Below the pieces are notes generated by a model. The model searched no databases and was not told the origin of the DNA. It saw nothing but the letters and a program-made list of their open reading frames with translations. A stretch of 64,000 nt of DNA from assembly GCF_036075115.1 (NCBI RefSeq), contig NZ_CP107958.1, positions 7,564,001-7,628,000 of the forward strand, written 5' to 3'. The DNA is from Streptomyces sp. NBC_00377 (GTDB lineage: Bacteria > Actinomycetota > Actinomycetes > Streptomycetales > Streptomycetaceae). Shown in pieces: positions 17,737 through 26,224 of the stretch (its first letter is position 1; each line of letters opens with the position of its first letter). Both the position numbers and the translations under genes were made by a program.

Positions 17737-18139
17737 ACCAGGGCAACGCGGAACTCCGGGGCAGGTCACCGGCGGACGCGGTCGCGCTTGAGTTCGGACG
17801 GTGCTCCTGGTGGGAGGCCGACCCGTGTCCGTACGCGTGTCCGCGCCGGTGACCGTGCCCGTCTCCGGTCGAGGACCGTACCTGTCGGGCCGTCACCTTG
17901 TGTGCCGCGCACGGCAGTTGCGGCGCACGGCAGTTGCCGCGCGCGGCTGGCCACCGGGCCGTCAAGGCGCTCCGTGAACGGCCGTTGCCGCGTGCTGCCG
18001 CGTCCGGCTGCGGATCTGCTGCCTGCGGCGGCCCTCCCGGCGCCCCCGGGCGCACTGGACCTGCACCACGGCGGCAAGCCGGCCATGGCGCAGGGCAGCT
18101 ACGGGAGTCACGCCGGTGAAACGGGCGTGGGAACGGCGC
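17737..18139. other. 403-bp spacer without a convincing gene
   Basis: Only arginine/alanine-rich shadow frames are present. Contains a short imperfect duplication GCGCACGGCAGTTGC / GCGCACGGCAGTTGC around 17917-17945. No promoter or terminator stands out. Confidence 0.5.
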
Positions 18140-18601
18140 TCAGGCGGCCGCGCGGCGCATCACCGGCACGCGCATCGGGCGTGAGCCCGGGCCGCCGACG
18201 TGCGAGAAGGGCTGTGTGCGCCAGTCCAGTCCCTGAGGGAGCGTCAGCAGGAGTGCGGTGTCCTGCTCCTGGGGCTCCACGGACTCGTCCGCGGGCCGGG
18301 CCTCGGAGGCCTCGCGTCCCGTCCCGGCGCACACGGTGAGCCCGAAGGGGTTCCACGGCGAGGCGCACAACGCGTGCTCCGGCAGGACCTCCTCGTCCGC
18401 CAGCAGTGCGATGGGCTGCGCGCAGTCCGGGCAGATCACCCGGTACATCTCGAAGGTGTCGTACGCGTCGAAGTGGTCGGCGTCGTCGCCGTCGAAACCG
18501 TCGGAGTACTCGGCGTCCGGTTCGACGCCCTCCGGCTCGGGCTCGACGACGGACCGGAGCCGCTTGGGCGCGGTGCGACCAGGGCGCTTAAGACTCTGCA
18601 T
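18140..18601 (-). CDS. Hypothetical protein with putative zinc ribbon
   Basis: 153 residues. Basic N-terminus, acidic low-complexity segment (EYSDGFDGDDADHFDAYDTF), then VICPDCAQPIALLADEE and ALCASPWNPFGLTVCAGTG, giving CxxC plus two further cysteines that could hold zinc. The tail is basic and ends MRRAAA. ATG 18601 has GGGGGAGA 8 nt upstream. It is divergent from the Lrp/AsnC regulator at 18900. Function unknown; conservation of the cysteine pattern suggests a nucleic-acid or protein-binding role (inference). Confidence 0.7.
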   Translation of the reverse strand: MQSLKRPGRTAPKRLRSVVEPEPEGVEPDAEYSDGFDGDDADHFDAYDTFEMYRVICPDCAQPIALLADEEVLPEHALCASPWNPFGLTVCAGTGREASEARPADESVEPQEQDTALLLTLPQGLDWRTQPFSHVGGPGSRPMRVPVMRRAAA

Positions 18602-18899
18602 GGAATTCTCCCCCTCGGGCTGGGCCGTGAAGGCACTGCGGCCTCGACCACAGCAAGCACTTCCCGTCCCGTCCGGGCGGTAATCACGAGGGCCACGCGA
18701 AGCCTTGACGAGTGCTGTGGCATTCGTCACATGCCACTTGCAGATGCCCGGTGGGACAGCGGCGTCGCGGAAAGGCTCGAGCGGTCGGCGGGGAACGCCC
18801 TGCCGACCGGCCGTCGCCCTCCGGCCCTCGCTCGAACCGGCTATGACCTGGGCTGCATAGGTATACGCGGAGATCACGCGCACGGTAAGTTCTTCGGTT

Positions 18900-19340
18900 A
18901 TGGAGGAGCTGGACCGGCAGATCGTGCAGCTGCTCGTCAAGGACGGGCGGATGAGTTACACCGACCTGGGCAAGGCCACGGGCCTGTCCACGTCGGCCGT
19001 GCATCAACGGGTGCGGCGGCTGGAACAGCGCGGCGTCATCCGCGGATACGCGGCCGTCGTCGACCCGGAGGCGATCGGGCTGCCCCTGACCGCCTTCATC
19101 TCGGTGAAACCGTTCGATCCCAGCGCCCCCGACGACATCGCCGAGCGGCTGGCCGGCATCCCGGAGATCGAGGCCTGCCACAGCGTGGCCGGTGACGAGA
19201 ACTACATCCTCAAGGTGCGCGTGGCCACCCCGCACGAGCTGGAGGAGCTGCTCGGGCGGCTCCGGGCACTCGCCGGGGTGTCGACGCGCACCACGGTCGT
19301 CCTGTCCACCCCGTACGAGGCCCGGCCGCCACGGATCTGA
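18900..19340 (+). CDS. Lrp/AsnC-family transcriptional regulator
   Basis: 146 residues. Starts directly with the HTH: MEELDRQIVQLLVKDGRMSY, DLGKATGLSTSAVHQRVRRLEQRGVIRGY, followed by the RAM effector domain (LTAFISVKPFD, IPEIEACHSVAGDENYILKV). These proteins form octamers and respond to amino acids. A GTATACG-like -10 lies at about 18858. The divergent small gene at 18140-18601 and the amidohydrolase 72 nt downstream are candidate targets, without direct evidence. Confidence 0.92.
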   Translation: MEELDRQIVQLLVKDGRMSYTDLGKATGLSTSAVHQRVRRLEQRGVIRGYAAVVDPEAIGLPLTAFISVKPFDPSAPDDIAERLAGIPEIEACHSVAGDENYILKVRVATPHELEELLGRLRALAGVSTRTTVVLSTPYEARPPRI

Positions 19341-19411
19341 GCCGCCGCCGGTCCGAGCCGATCACGGGGTCCCGGTGCGGCACGGCCGGGGTGAGGCGCG
19401 AGACTGTTCCC

Positions 19412-21028
19412 ATGAGTGAGCACGCCCCCCTGCCGAAGACCGTCCTGCTCCGCCGAGGAGAGGTCCACAGCCCCGCCGACCCGTTCGCGACCGCGATGGT
19501 CGTCGAGCGCGGCCAGGTCGCCTGGGTCGGCTCCGAGGGCGCCGCCGACGCCTTCGCGGACGGCGTCGACGAGGTGGTCGACCTGGACGGAGCCCTCGTC
19601 ACCCCGGCATTCACCGACGCCCATGTGCACACCACGTCCACCGGCCTCGCGCTCACCGGCCTGGACCTCTCCCCGGCCTCCTCCCTGGAGGCGGCTCTCG
19701 CCCGCGTGCGTGCCTTCGCGGCTGCCCGTCCGCAGGACACCGTGCTGCTCGGGCACGGTTGGGACGCCTCGCGCTGGCCCGAGGGCCGCCCGCCCCGACG
19801 GGACGAACTCGACGAGGCGACCGGCGGCCGTCCCCTCTACCTCAGCCGGATCGACGTCCACTCGGCCGTGGTCACCACCGCCCTGCTGGAACGGGCACCG
19901 GGGGCCCGGACCGAGGCGGGGTTCGCGCAGGACGGACCGCTCACCCGCGGAGCGCATCATCGCGTGCGCTCCGCGGCGTTCGCAGCCGTGACGCCCGCCC
20001 AGCGGGCCGAGGCCCAGCGGACCGCCCTCGCGCACGCCGCCTCCCTGGGCATCGGCTCGCTCCACGAGTGCGGGGGACCGGACATCTCCTCCGAGGACGA
20101 CTTCACGGACCTGCTGCGACTCGCCGCCGCGGAGCCCGGCCCCCGGGTCGTCGGCTACTGGGCCGAGCAGGACGTCGACAAAGCCCGGCAGCTGGGCGCG
20201 ATCGGCGCCGCCGGAGACCTGTTCGTCGACGGCGCCCTCGGCTCCCACACCGCCTGTCTGCACGGTCCCTACGACGACGCCGACCACACCGGCACCGCCT
20301 ACCTGGAGGCCGCCGAGGTCGCCGCACACGTGGTGGCCTGCACCGAGGCCGGTCTCCAGGCCGGGTTCCACGCCATCGGTGACGCCGCGGTGACCGCCGT
20401 CGTCGACGGAATGCGCGCCGCCGCGGACAAGGTCGGCCTCGCTCGTGTCCGCGCCGCCCGCCACCGCGTCGAACACGCCGAGATGCTCACGCCCGAGACG
20501 ATCGCCGCCTTCGCCGAGCTGGGCCTCACCGCCTCGGTCCAGCCCGCCTTCGACGCCCTGTGGGGCGGCGACGAGGGCATGTACGCCCAGCGGCTCGGCG
20601 TCGAGCGGGCCCGCACCCTGAACCCCTTCGCGGCCCTGCTGCGCGCCGGTGTCCCCCTGGCCTTCGGCTCCGACAGCCCGGTCACCCCCCTCGACCCGTG
20701 GGGCACGGTCCGGGCCGCCGCCTTCCACCGGACCCCCGCCCACCGGGTGTCCGCACGCGCCGCGTTCACGGCCCACACGCGCGGCGGCTGGCGTGCGATC
20801 GGCCGGGACGACGCGGGCGTCCTGGTCCCGGGCGCGCCCGCCGACTACGCGGTCTGGCGCACGGACGAACTGGTCGTCCAGGCGCCCGACGACCGGGTCG
20901 CCCGCTGGTCCACCGACCCCCGCTCCGGGACCCCCGGACTGCCGGACCTGACCCCCGGCGGGGAACTCCCCTTGTGCCTGCGCACCGTGGTGGACGGCCG
21001 CACCGTGTTCCTGCGGCCGAGCGAGTGA
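19412..21028 (+). CDS. YtcJ-like metal-dependent amidohydrolase
   Basis: 538 residues of the amidohydrolase superfamily 3. Metal ligands are visible: TPAFTDAHVHTTSTG near residue 65, FHAIGDAAVTAVVDG, ARHRVEHAEMLTPETI, and FGSDSPVTPLDPWG with the catalytic Asp. The C-terminus returns to the small beta domain (GVLVPGAPADYAVWRTDELV). Relatives hydrolyse formamides, N-acyl compounds or remain uncharacterised, so the substrate cannot be named. ATG 19412 was chosen over the in-frame GTG seven codons upstream because the family begins near here. Probably co-transcribed with the Lrp/AsnC regulator. Confidence 0.88.
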   Translation: MSEHAPLPKTVLLRRGEVHSPADPFATAMVVERGQVAWVGSEGAADAFADGVDEVVDLDGALVTPAFTDAHVHTTSTGLALTGLDLSPASSLEAALARVRAFAAARPQDTVLLGHGWDASRWPEGRPPRRDELDEATGGRPLYLSRIDVHSAVVTTALLERAPGARTEAGFAQDGPLTRGAHHRVRSAAFAAVTPAQRAEAQRTALAHAASLGIGSLHECGGPDISSEDDFTDLLRLAAAEPGPRVVGYWAEQDVDKARQLGAIGAAGDLFVDGALGSHTACLHGPYDDADHTGTAYLEAAEVAAHVVACTEAGLQAGFHAIGDAAVTAVVDGMRAAADKVGLARVRAARHRVEHAEMLTPETIAAFAELGLTASVQPAFDALWGGDEGMYAQRLGVERARTLNPFAALLRAGVPLAFGSDSPVTPLDPWGTVRAAAFHRTPAHRVSARAAFTAHTRGGWRAIGRDDAGVLVPGAPADYAVWRTDELVVQAPDDRVARWSTDPRSGTPGLPDLTPGGELPLCLRTVVDGRTVFLRPSE

Positions 21029-21137
21029 TCTCCCGGTCCGGGCCGAGGAAGATCACCCGTCCGCCTGCCGACATACGGCCGCCGTCTCCTCCCCGCTGAC
21101 CTGCGCTTTGACGGGAACCTCGCAGGTCAAGCCGCTG

Positions 21138-21168
21138 TTGACAGCTGATGGCGGGGGGCCGGTAGGTT
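21138..21168 (+). promoter_or_regulatory. SigA/HrdB-like promoter candidate
   Basis: TTGACA (21138-21143), then TAGGTT (21163-21168) 19 nt later (or GTAGGT at 18 nt). It points towards the 21335-21429 hairpin and dpm1 but lies 460 nt before the dpm1 start, leaving an unusually long leader or a separate short transcript. Confidence 0.45.
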
Positions 21169-21334
21169 CGGCGGAGTCCACCACCGGACGCCCCGCCCGG
21201 GGAACGCCCGCACACTCGCCGCGGCGCCGCTGGGTCAGGGACGGTGTGCCGCACCGGCGCACCGCCACTGGCAGCCAGGCTCAGCGCCCGCGCCGCAGCG
21301 GGGGAGCGTTCCGGCCGGCCGGGGAGGTGTGACC

Positions 21335-21429
21335 CGGATGGGGCCCGGGCGCTCAGTAGACAACGGCTTTCGGTAGACCCGCAGCCAGCGGATCCCGGGC
21401 CGGCCCGAAGAGCGCCGGGCCCCCATCCG
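21335..21429. other. Long intergenic hairpin, possible small RNA
   Basis: CGGATGGGGCCCGGGCGCTC (21335-21354) and GAGCGCCGGGCCCCCATCCG (21410-21429) pair at 18 of 20 positions without gaps, around a 55-nt loop region. It lies well away from either flanking stop or start codon, so it is not obviously a terminator for the amidohydrolase. No tRNA or known RNA signature recognised. Confidence 0.45.
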
Positions 21430-21631
21430 CAGAAAGATCGCGCGCGTTCCCGCGGAGTGTCCGCGGCAGGCTTGCGCGCACTCCTACGGGGTAGGTGCGT
21501 ACATACAAGCCCAAAGGTACGTTCTTACCCCGCTTTCGCGGGTCCGACACCACCGTACGAACGTCCCGGCACGTCATCGCAGGCGGCGGCCACTATGGTG
21601 GTCCCCTGCGTACGGACTTGAAGGGGCAGTA

Positions 21632-22525
21632 GTGAACGACGGCGACGGGACCCTCGCGGCACAGGACCGGGGGAGGCAGTTCGGTCCGCTCGGCACGGCC
21701 TTGGTGATCATCCCGACCTACAACGAGGCGGAGAACATCAAGACCATCGTCGGCCGGGTGCGCGAGGCCGTCCCCGAGGCTCATGTCCTCGTGGCCGACG
21801 ACAACAGCCCCGACGGCACCGGCAAGCTCGCCGACGAGCTGGCCGCCGGTGACGAACAGGTCCGGGTGCTGCACCGCAAGGGCAAGGAAGGGCTCGGCGC
21901 GGCCTATCTCGCGGGCTTCCGCTGGGGCCTGGAGAACGGCTACGGCGTACTGATCGAGATGGACGCCGACGGCTCCCACCAGCCCGAGGAGCTGCCCCGC
22001 CTGCTCACCGCGCTGAAGAACGCCGACCTGGTCCTGGGCTCCCGCTGGGTGCCCGGCGGCCGGGTGGTGAACTGGCCCAGGTCCCGCGAGGTCATCTCCC
22101 GCGGCGGCAGCCTGTACTCCCGCCTCGCCCTCGACCTCCCGCTGCGCGACATCACCGGCGGCTACCGCGCCTTCCGCCGCGAGACCCTGGAGGGCCTCGG
22201 CCTCGAGGAGGTCGCCTCCCAGGGCTACTGCTTCCAGGTCGACCTGGCGCGCCGCGCCGTCAGGGCCGGCTTCCATGTCGTCGAGGTGCCCATCACCTTC
22301 GTCGAACGCGAACACGGCGACTCCAAGATGAGCCGCGACATCCTCGTCGAGGCCCTGTGGCGGGTCACGGCCTGGGGTGTGGGGGAGCGGGTCGGCAGGA
22401 TAACGGGCCGGAGCACCGGCCGGACGGAGCGTCCGCAGCCGCCCTCCAAGCCGTCCCGAGGCGAGACCGGGCCCGGCGGCGAGGCGAAGTCCGGCGGCGA
22501 CGCCACCCTCCGGGGCGACGGCTGA
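21632..22525 (+). CDS. dpm1: Polyprenol-phosphate mannosyltransferase (Dpm1/Ppm1 type)
   Basis: Transfers mannose from GDP-mannose to polyprenol phosphate, providing the donor for protein O-mannosylation at the membrane. 297 residues: a GT2 domain with LVIIPTYNEAENIKTIV, VLVADDNSPDGTG, EMDADGSHQPEELP, VLGSRWVPGG and DITGGYRAFRRETL. The soluble form is present without the fused acyltransferase/membrane domain of mycobacterial Ppm1; after about residue 250 the C-terminus is low-complexity. In S. coelicolor the equivalent gene (SCO1423, from memory) is needed for phage phiC31 infection. GTG 21632 has AAGGGGCAG upstream. Confidence 0.9.
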   Translation: MNDGDGTLAAQDRGRQFGPLGTALVIIPTYNEAENIKTIVGRVREAVPEAHVLVADDNSPDGTGKLADELAAGDEQVRVLHRKGKEGLGAAYLAGFRWGLENGYGVLIEMDADGSHQPEELPRLLTALKNADLVLGSRWVPGGRVVNWPRSREVISRGGSLYSRLALDLPLRDITGGYRAFRRETLEGLGLEEVASQGYCFQVDLARRAVRAGFHVVEVPITFVEREHGDSKMSRDILVEALWRVTAWGVGERVGRITGRSTGRTERPQPPSKPSRGETGPGGEAKSGGDATLRGDG

Positions 22526-22630
22526 CCGTCTCGCGGGCCCCTGGTCTTCTCCCTGCGCCGCCCGGGTCCCACAGCGACGGCTGATCGTCCCCTTATGCCG
22601 CTCTGAGCCCGGTCCGGGCACACTGGAGGC

Positions 22631-23158
22631 ATGACGACTGGCTCTCCGACCCCCGTGTACCCGACTCCCGCCCAGCCCGCCGGCCGGCCCCGGCGCTCGC
22701 GCCTGCGGACGTACCTGCCGCTGGGGCTCGCCGCGTGGCTGGTGCTGGAGATCTGGCTGCTGACCGTGGTGGCGGGCGCGACGAGCGGTCCGGTGGTCCT
22801 CCTGCTCCTCGTCGCCGGTTTCGTCCTCGGAGCCGTGGTGATCAAGCGGGCGGGGCGCAGGGCCTTCCAGAACCTGAACGAGGCCCTCCAGCGCGGCACG
22901 GCTCCCCGTCGGGGCGGCGGCAATGGCCTCATGATGCTCGGCGGTCTCCTCCTGATGATCCCGGGGCTGGCCTCCGACGCCATCGGTCTGCTCCTGCTGC
23001 TTCCGCCGGTCCAGAAGGCGGTCAGCGGCTATGGGGAGCGCAAGCTGAGGGAGGCCGCGGGCACGCCCGGCACCCTGGGTGACGCGTTCCAGCAGGCCCG
23101 CATCCACCGCCCGGACGGCAAGGTGGTGCAGGGCGAGGTCATCAGGGACGACCGGTGA
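22631..23158 (+). CDS. fxsA: FxsA family membrane protein
   Basis: 175 residues. Core FxsA domain: LGLAAWLVLEIWLLTVVAGATS, a second helix LLLLVAGFVLGAVVIKRAGRRAF, then GLMMLGGLLLMIPGLASDAIGLLLLLPPVQ. FxsA of E. coli alleviates phage F exclusion and the family is thought to sit in the inner membrane; biochemical role unclear. A proline-rich cytoplasmic start and a polar C-terminal tail extend the core. It lies 106 nt after dpm1 in the same direction and ends at a strong bidirectional terminator. Confidence 0.9.
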   Translation: MTTGSPTPVYPTPAQPAGRPRRSRLRTYLPLGLAAWLVLEIWLLTVVAGATSGPVVLLLLVAGFVLGAVVIKRAGRRAFQNLNEALQRGTAPRRGGGNGLMMLGGLLLMIPGLASDAIGLLLLLPPVQKAVSGYGERKLREAAGTPGTLGDAFQQARIHRPDGKVVQGEVIRDDR

Positions 23159-23256
23159 CCCGAGCGGCCTGAACCCGCAGCCCTGACCTCAGGGGCCTGC
23201 GGCCCGGGGGCCGGGGTGGAGACGGGCGCCGCGCTCTGCACGGCAAGCTCGCTCCC

Positions 23257-23296
23257 TTCGGGACGGCAGCACGACGTTCGGGACGGCAGCACGACG
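23257..23296 (+). repeat. Perfect 20-bp tandem duplication
   Basis: TTCGGGACGGCAGCACGACG occurs at 23257-23276 and again at 23277-23296 with no mismatch. The second copy runs into the left arm of the fxsA/rbpA terminator. Confidence 0.9.
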
Positions 23297-23340
23297 ACCG
23301 CGGGCGCCGTACGTGAGATACGTACGGCGCCCGCGGTCGT
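23294..23340. terminator. Perfect 21-bp stem terminator between fxsA and rbpA
   Basis: Left arm 23294-23314 (beginning ACGACCGCGGGCGCC), loop GAGAT, right arm 23320-23340, fully complementary. It lies between the convergent fxsA and rbpA genes and should stop transcription from both sides. Confidence 0.9.
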
Positions 23341-23377
23341 TGTCGTGCGCTGTGAAGCCGGTCGCAGCCCCTGGGGG

Positions 23378-23752
23378 CTACGCGCTTTTGCGGCTGTCGC
23401 GGGGATGCACCGCAAGGTTCATCGCCCCGGACCGCAGAACGGCCAGCCGCTCCTCGAGGACCTCTTCGAGTTCCTCGCGGGTCCGCCGCTCCATCAGCAT
23501 GTCCCAATGCGTACGCGCGGGCTTGGCCTTCTTTTCCTCAGGGCCGTCGCCGTCCACGAGGAGTGCAGGGGCTCCACAGACCTTGCACTCCCACTCCGGC
23601 GGAATCTCCGCCTCGACCGAGAAGGGCATCTCAAAGCGGTGCCCCTTCTCGCATGCGTACTCCACGGCCTGGCGCGGGGCCAGGTCGATGCCGCGGTCCG
23701 TCTCGTAGCTGGTCACCACGAGGCGCGTGCCGCGAAGAGCTCGCTCACTCAT
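23378..23752 (-). CDS. rbpA: RNA polymerase-binding protein RbpA
   Basis: 124-residue actinobacterial transcription factor that binds the principal sigma factor and stabilises open complex. Layout: N-terminal tail (MSERALRGTRLVVTSYETDR), core zinc-binding barrel with YACEKGHRFEMPFSVEAEIP and WECKVCGAPALL (Cys/His ligands), basic linker KKAKPARTHWDMLMERRT, and the C-terminal sigma-interaction helix EELEEVLEERLAVLRSG. Full length. The upstream SigR promoter means it is induced by thiol-oxidative stress. It is transcribed away from the MFS gene and converges on fxsA. Confidence 0.96.
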   Translation of the reverse strand: MSERALRGTRLVVTSYETDRGIDLAPRQAVEYACEKGHRFEMPFSVEAEIPPEWECKVCGAPALLVDGDGPEEKKAKPARTHWDMLMERRTREELEEVLEERLAVLRSGAMNLAVHPRDSRKSA

Positions 23753-23813
23753 GAATCGTGCCTCCCGGGCTTGTCGCCCACAGGACAGGTGTCGCTGTCG
23801 TCGTCATCCGGTC

Positions 23814-23839
23814 AACGTCCGGTCGGCGGTAAAGATTCC
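23814..23839 (-). promoter_or_regulatory. SigR-type promoter of rbpA
   Basis: On the minus strand GGAAT (forward 23835-23839), exactly 18 nt, then GTT (forward 23814-23816): the GGAAT-N18-GTT consensus of the disulfide-stress sigma factor SigR. GTT lies about 60 nt upstream of the rbpA ATG. rbpA is a known SigR target. Confidence 0.88.
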
Positions 23840-23924
23840 CGTTCCGAGTCCCGTTCCGGGTGGTGGGTCGCCGTCGTAGCCGCAGCCTTGTTCAATCAGT
23901 GCAGTACCCACCGGCGCCCGGTTT

Positions 23925-23948
23925 GTCACATCTGAAAGGAGATGTCAC
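23925..23948. promoter_or_regulatory. Perfect 9-6-9 inverted repeat upstream of rbpA
   Basis: GTCACATCT (23925-23933), GAAAGG, AGATGTCAC (23940-23948). It lies 172 nt before the rbpA start and 83 nt after the MFS stop. It could be an operator or a weak terminator; no T-run follows. Confidence 0.55.
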
Positions 23949-24031
23949 CCAGCGTTTCGGCATCTTTGACGCGCAGTAACGGTACGCCAGGCAGGCCAAA
24001 CGCGTACACTACCGCCCTTTCGCCGTGAGTG

Positions 24032-25405
24032 CTAAATCCTCTCGGGCACCGGATTCCCCGCGTCGCCGATCGCCTGCCGTACCGGTACCCGTGCGAGCAG
24101 GAGAAACCCGACGACGAAGAAGATCACGAGCGAGATGATCGCGTCGCGGTAGCTGCCCGTCAGTTGGTACGTGACCCCGAAGAGGAGAGGGCCGAGCCAG
24201 CTCATGCCGCGGTCGCTCATCTCGTACGCCGAGAAGTACTCGGCCTCCTTGCCGGGCGGGACCAGGTGGGAGAAGAGGGACCGGGACAGCGCCTGACTGC
24301 CGCCCAGGACCAGTCCGATCGCGGACGCCAGCAGGAAGAAGCCGATCGGCGCCCCGGCCGGCAGGAAGTACCCGGCGCCCAGCGTGAGCGTCCAGGCCGC
24401 CAGCGAGCCCAGGATCGTGCGCTTCGCCCCGTACGTACGGGCCAGGGCGCCCATGCCCAGCGCGCCCGCCACGGCCAGCACCTGCACCAGCAGGACGGCC
24501 CCGATCAGCGTGGACTGGCTGAGGCCGAGTTCCTCGGAGCCGTAGACCGAGGCCTGGGAGATCACGGTCTGGATGCCGTCGTTGTAGATCAGGTAGGCGA
24601 GGAGGAAAGCGAGGGTCAGCGGGTGACGCCGCATGTCGCGGACCGTCGCCACGAGCTGGCGCAGGCCCGGCGCCGTCCGGGCCGCCCGTTCGGTGCGGGC
24701 GGTCGTCTCCCGCGCGGCGGCCGGCCGGTCGCGCAGCCGCAGCAGAGGGACGAGCGTGAAGCCGCCCCACCACAGGCCCGCCGAGGCCAGGCAGATCCGC
24801 ACGGCCATCGACTCGGAGACGCCGAAGGAGTCGTGGGCCAGGTAGAGCACCAGGTTGACGACCAGGACCAGCGAGCCCGCCGCGTAGCCGAAGGCCCAGC
24901 CCCGGGAGGAGACCGCGTCGCGCTCCTCGGGCGGGGCGATCTGCGGCAGATAGGAGTTGTAGAGCATCATCGCCACCGACTGGGCCGCGTTCGCCACGAT
25001 CAGCAGCGCGCCCCCCAGCAGATAGCGGTCGCCGCCCAGGAAGAACATGCCGGTCGTGGCCGCTGCGCCTACGTAGGCGGCGGCGCCCAGCAGGGGCTTC
25101 TTGCGGCCGCTGCGGTCGGCGGCCGCGCCCACCAGGGGCATCACCAGGACGGCCACGATCACCGACAGGGACACCGAGTAGGCGAAGAAGGAGCCCGCGC
25201 GCACCGGGACGCCCAGCGGATGCACGTATCCGTACGCGTCCGCCGCGTGTTTGGCGACCGACGTCAGGTACGGGCCGAGGAAAACGGTGAGCACGCTCGT
25301 CGAGTAGACGGAGCACGCCCAGTCGTAGAAGTACCAGCCGCGCTGCTCGCGCCGCCGTTCGGCGGCCTCGTCGGACGCCGCCGTCCGCACGGTGTCGATG
25401 TCCAC
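24032..25405 (-). CDS. MFS transporter, UMF1/Atg22-like
   Basis: 457 residues, 12 predicted transmembrane segments. The start WYFYDWACSVYSTSVLTVFLGPYL is characteristic of the UMF1 (Atg22-related) branch, with the MFS A-loop GAAADRSGRKKPLLG and a second-half ALARTYGAKRTILGS. A long cytoplasmic loop rich in Arg/Thr separates the halves. Related eukaryotic proteins export amino acids from vacuoles; the bacterial substrate is unknown. The GTG start at 25405 has GCGAGGG upstream. It follows the GDPD gene in the same direction. Confidence 0.88.
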   Translation of the reverse strand: MDIDTVRTAASDEAAERRREQRGWYFYDWACSVYSTSVLTVFLGPYLTSVAKHAADAYGYVHPLGVPVRAGSFFAYSVSLSVIVAVLVMPLVGAAADRSGRKKPLLGAAAYVGAAATTGMFFLGGDRYLLGGALLIVANAAQSVAMMLYNSYLPQIAPPEERDAVSSRGWAFGYAAGSLVLVVNLVLYLAHDSFGVSESMAVRICLASAGLWWGGFTLVPLLRLRDRPAAARETTARTERAARTAPGLRQLVATVRDMRRHPLTLAFLLAYLIYNDGIQTVISQASVYGSEELGLSQSTLIGAVLLVQVLAVAGALGMGALARTYGAKRTILGSLAAWTLTLGAGYFLPAGAPIGFFLLASAIGLVLGGSQALSRSLFSHLVPPGKEAEYFSAYEMSDRGMSWLGPLLFGVTYQLTGSYRDAIISLVIFFVVGFLLLARVPVRQAIGDAGNPVPERI

Positions 25406-25456
25406 CCGTGCCCTCGCTTCCCGCCGCCGCGACCGCGCGCGGGCGACGGGCCGAGG

Positions 25457-26224
25457 TCAGACCCAGACGCCCCGGTCCTCCATGACCTCGCGCAACGTGT
25501 CGATGTGATCGGTCATGATGCCATCGACTCCCAGGTCCAGGAGGCGGTGCATCCGATCGGGATCGTTGATCGTCCACACATGCACCTGAAGGCCGCGCGC
25601 GTGGGCGGTCCGTACGAAGCGACGGTCCACGACCTGGATGCCCGACTGGGCCTCGGGCACCTGCGCGGCGACCGCCGAGCGGCGCAGCGCCGCCGGTACC
25701 CCCCAGGACCGCAGCCGCAGGTTGAGCACACCCCGGGTCCCGTACGACGTCGCCAGGCGCGGCCCTGCCAGCCGCTGCGCCCGCACCACGCGGGCCTCGG
25801 AGAACGAGCCGACGCAGACCCGGTTCCACGCGCGCGTGCGGGCGATCAGGTTGAGCAGGGGGTGCAGCGCGGGCTCCGCTTTGAGGTCCACGTTCCAGCG
25901 CACCTCGGGGAAGGTCTCCAGCAGCTCCTCGAAGAGCGGCACCGGCTCCTTGCCCGCCACGCGCGCGTGCCTCACGTCCGCCCACAGGAGGTCGGCGATC
26001 CGGCCCTCGCTGTCGGTCACCCGGTCGAGCGTCGCGTCGTGGAAGGCGACGAGCCGGCCGTCGCGCGTGGCGTGGACATCGGTCTCCATGTAGCGGTAGC
26101 CCGCCTCGACCGCGCACCGGAACTGCGCCGCGGTGTTCTCCAGGCCGTCCGCGGCTCCACCGCGGTGGGCGAAGGGGATGGGTCCCGGATGGTCCAGGTA
26201 CGGGTGGCGTGGGGAGCTGGTCAC
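25457..26224 (-). CDS. Glycerophosphodiester phosphodiesterase
   Basis: 255 residues, GDPD TIM barrel. Catalytic signature PIPFAHRGGAADGLENTAAQF (His-Arg, Glu-Asn) at residues 13-33, YMETDVHATRDGRLVAFHD with the metal Glu/Asp and general His, then WNVDLKAEP and VHVWTINDPDRMHRLLDLGVDG. Hydrolyses glycerophosphodiesters to sn-glycerol-3-phosphate and an alcohol. No signal peptide, so a cytoplasmic enzyme. GTG 26224 overlaps the yczE stop (GTGA), so the two are translationally coupled. Confidence 0.93.
   Translation of the reverse strand: MTSSPRHPYLDHPGPIPFAHRGGAADGLENTAAQFRCAVEAGYRYMETDVHATRDGRLVAFHDATLDRVTDSEGRIADLLWADVRHARVAGKEPVPLFEELLETFPEVRWNVDLKAEPALHPLLNLIARTRAWNRVCVGSFSEARVVRAQRLAGPRLATSYGTRGVLNLRLRSWGVPAALRRSAVAAQVPEAQSGIQVVDRRFVRTAHARGLQVHVWTINDPDRMHRLLDLGVDGIMTDHIDTLREVMEDRGVWV

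Larger units (their letters stand above)
21029..21631. other. 603-bp intergenic region with promoter-like and hairpin sequences
   Basis: No convincing protein gene. It contains a TTGACA/TAGGTT promoter-like pair (21138-21168), a long hairpin (21335-21429), and a second imperfect inverted repeat GGGTAGGTGCGTAC / GTACGTTCTTACCC (about 21500-21542). Close to dpm1 a TATGGT hexamer (about 21595) may be its -10. Confidence 0.5.

Noticed and set aside
24026..24035. GAGTGCTAA near the MFS stop, resembling half of a CIRCE heat-shock operator
   Set aside because: The partner half TTAGCACTC with a 9-nt spacer is absent, and the sequence lies inside the last codons of the MFS gene.
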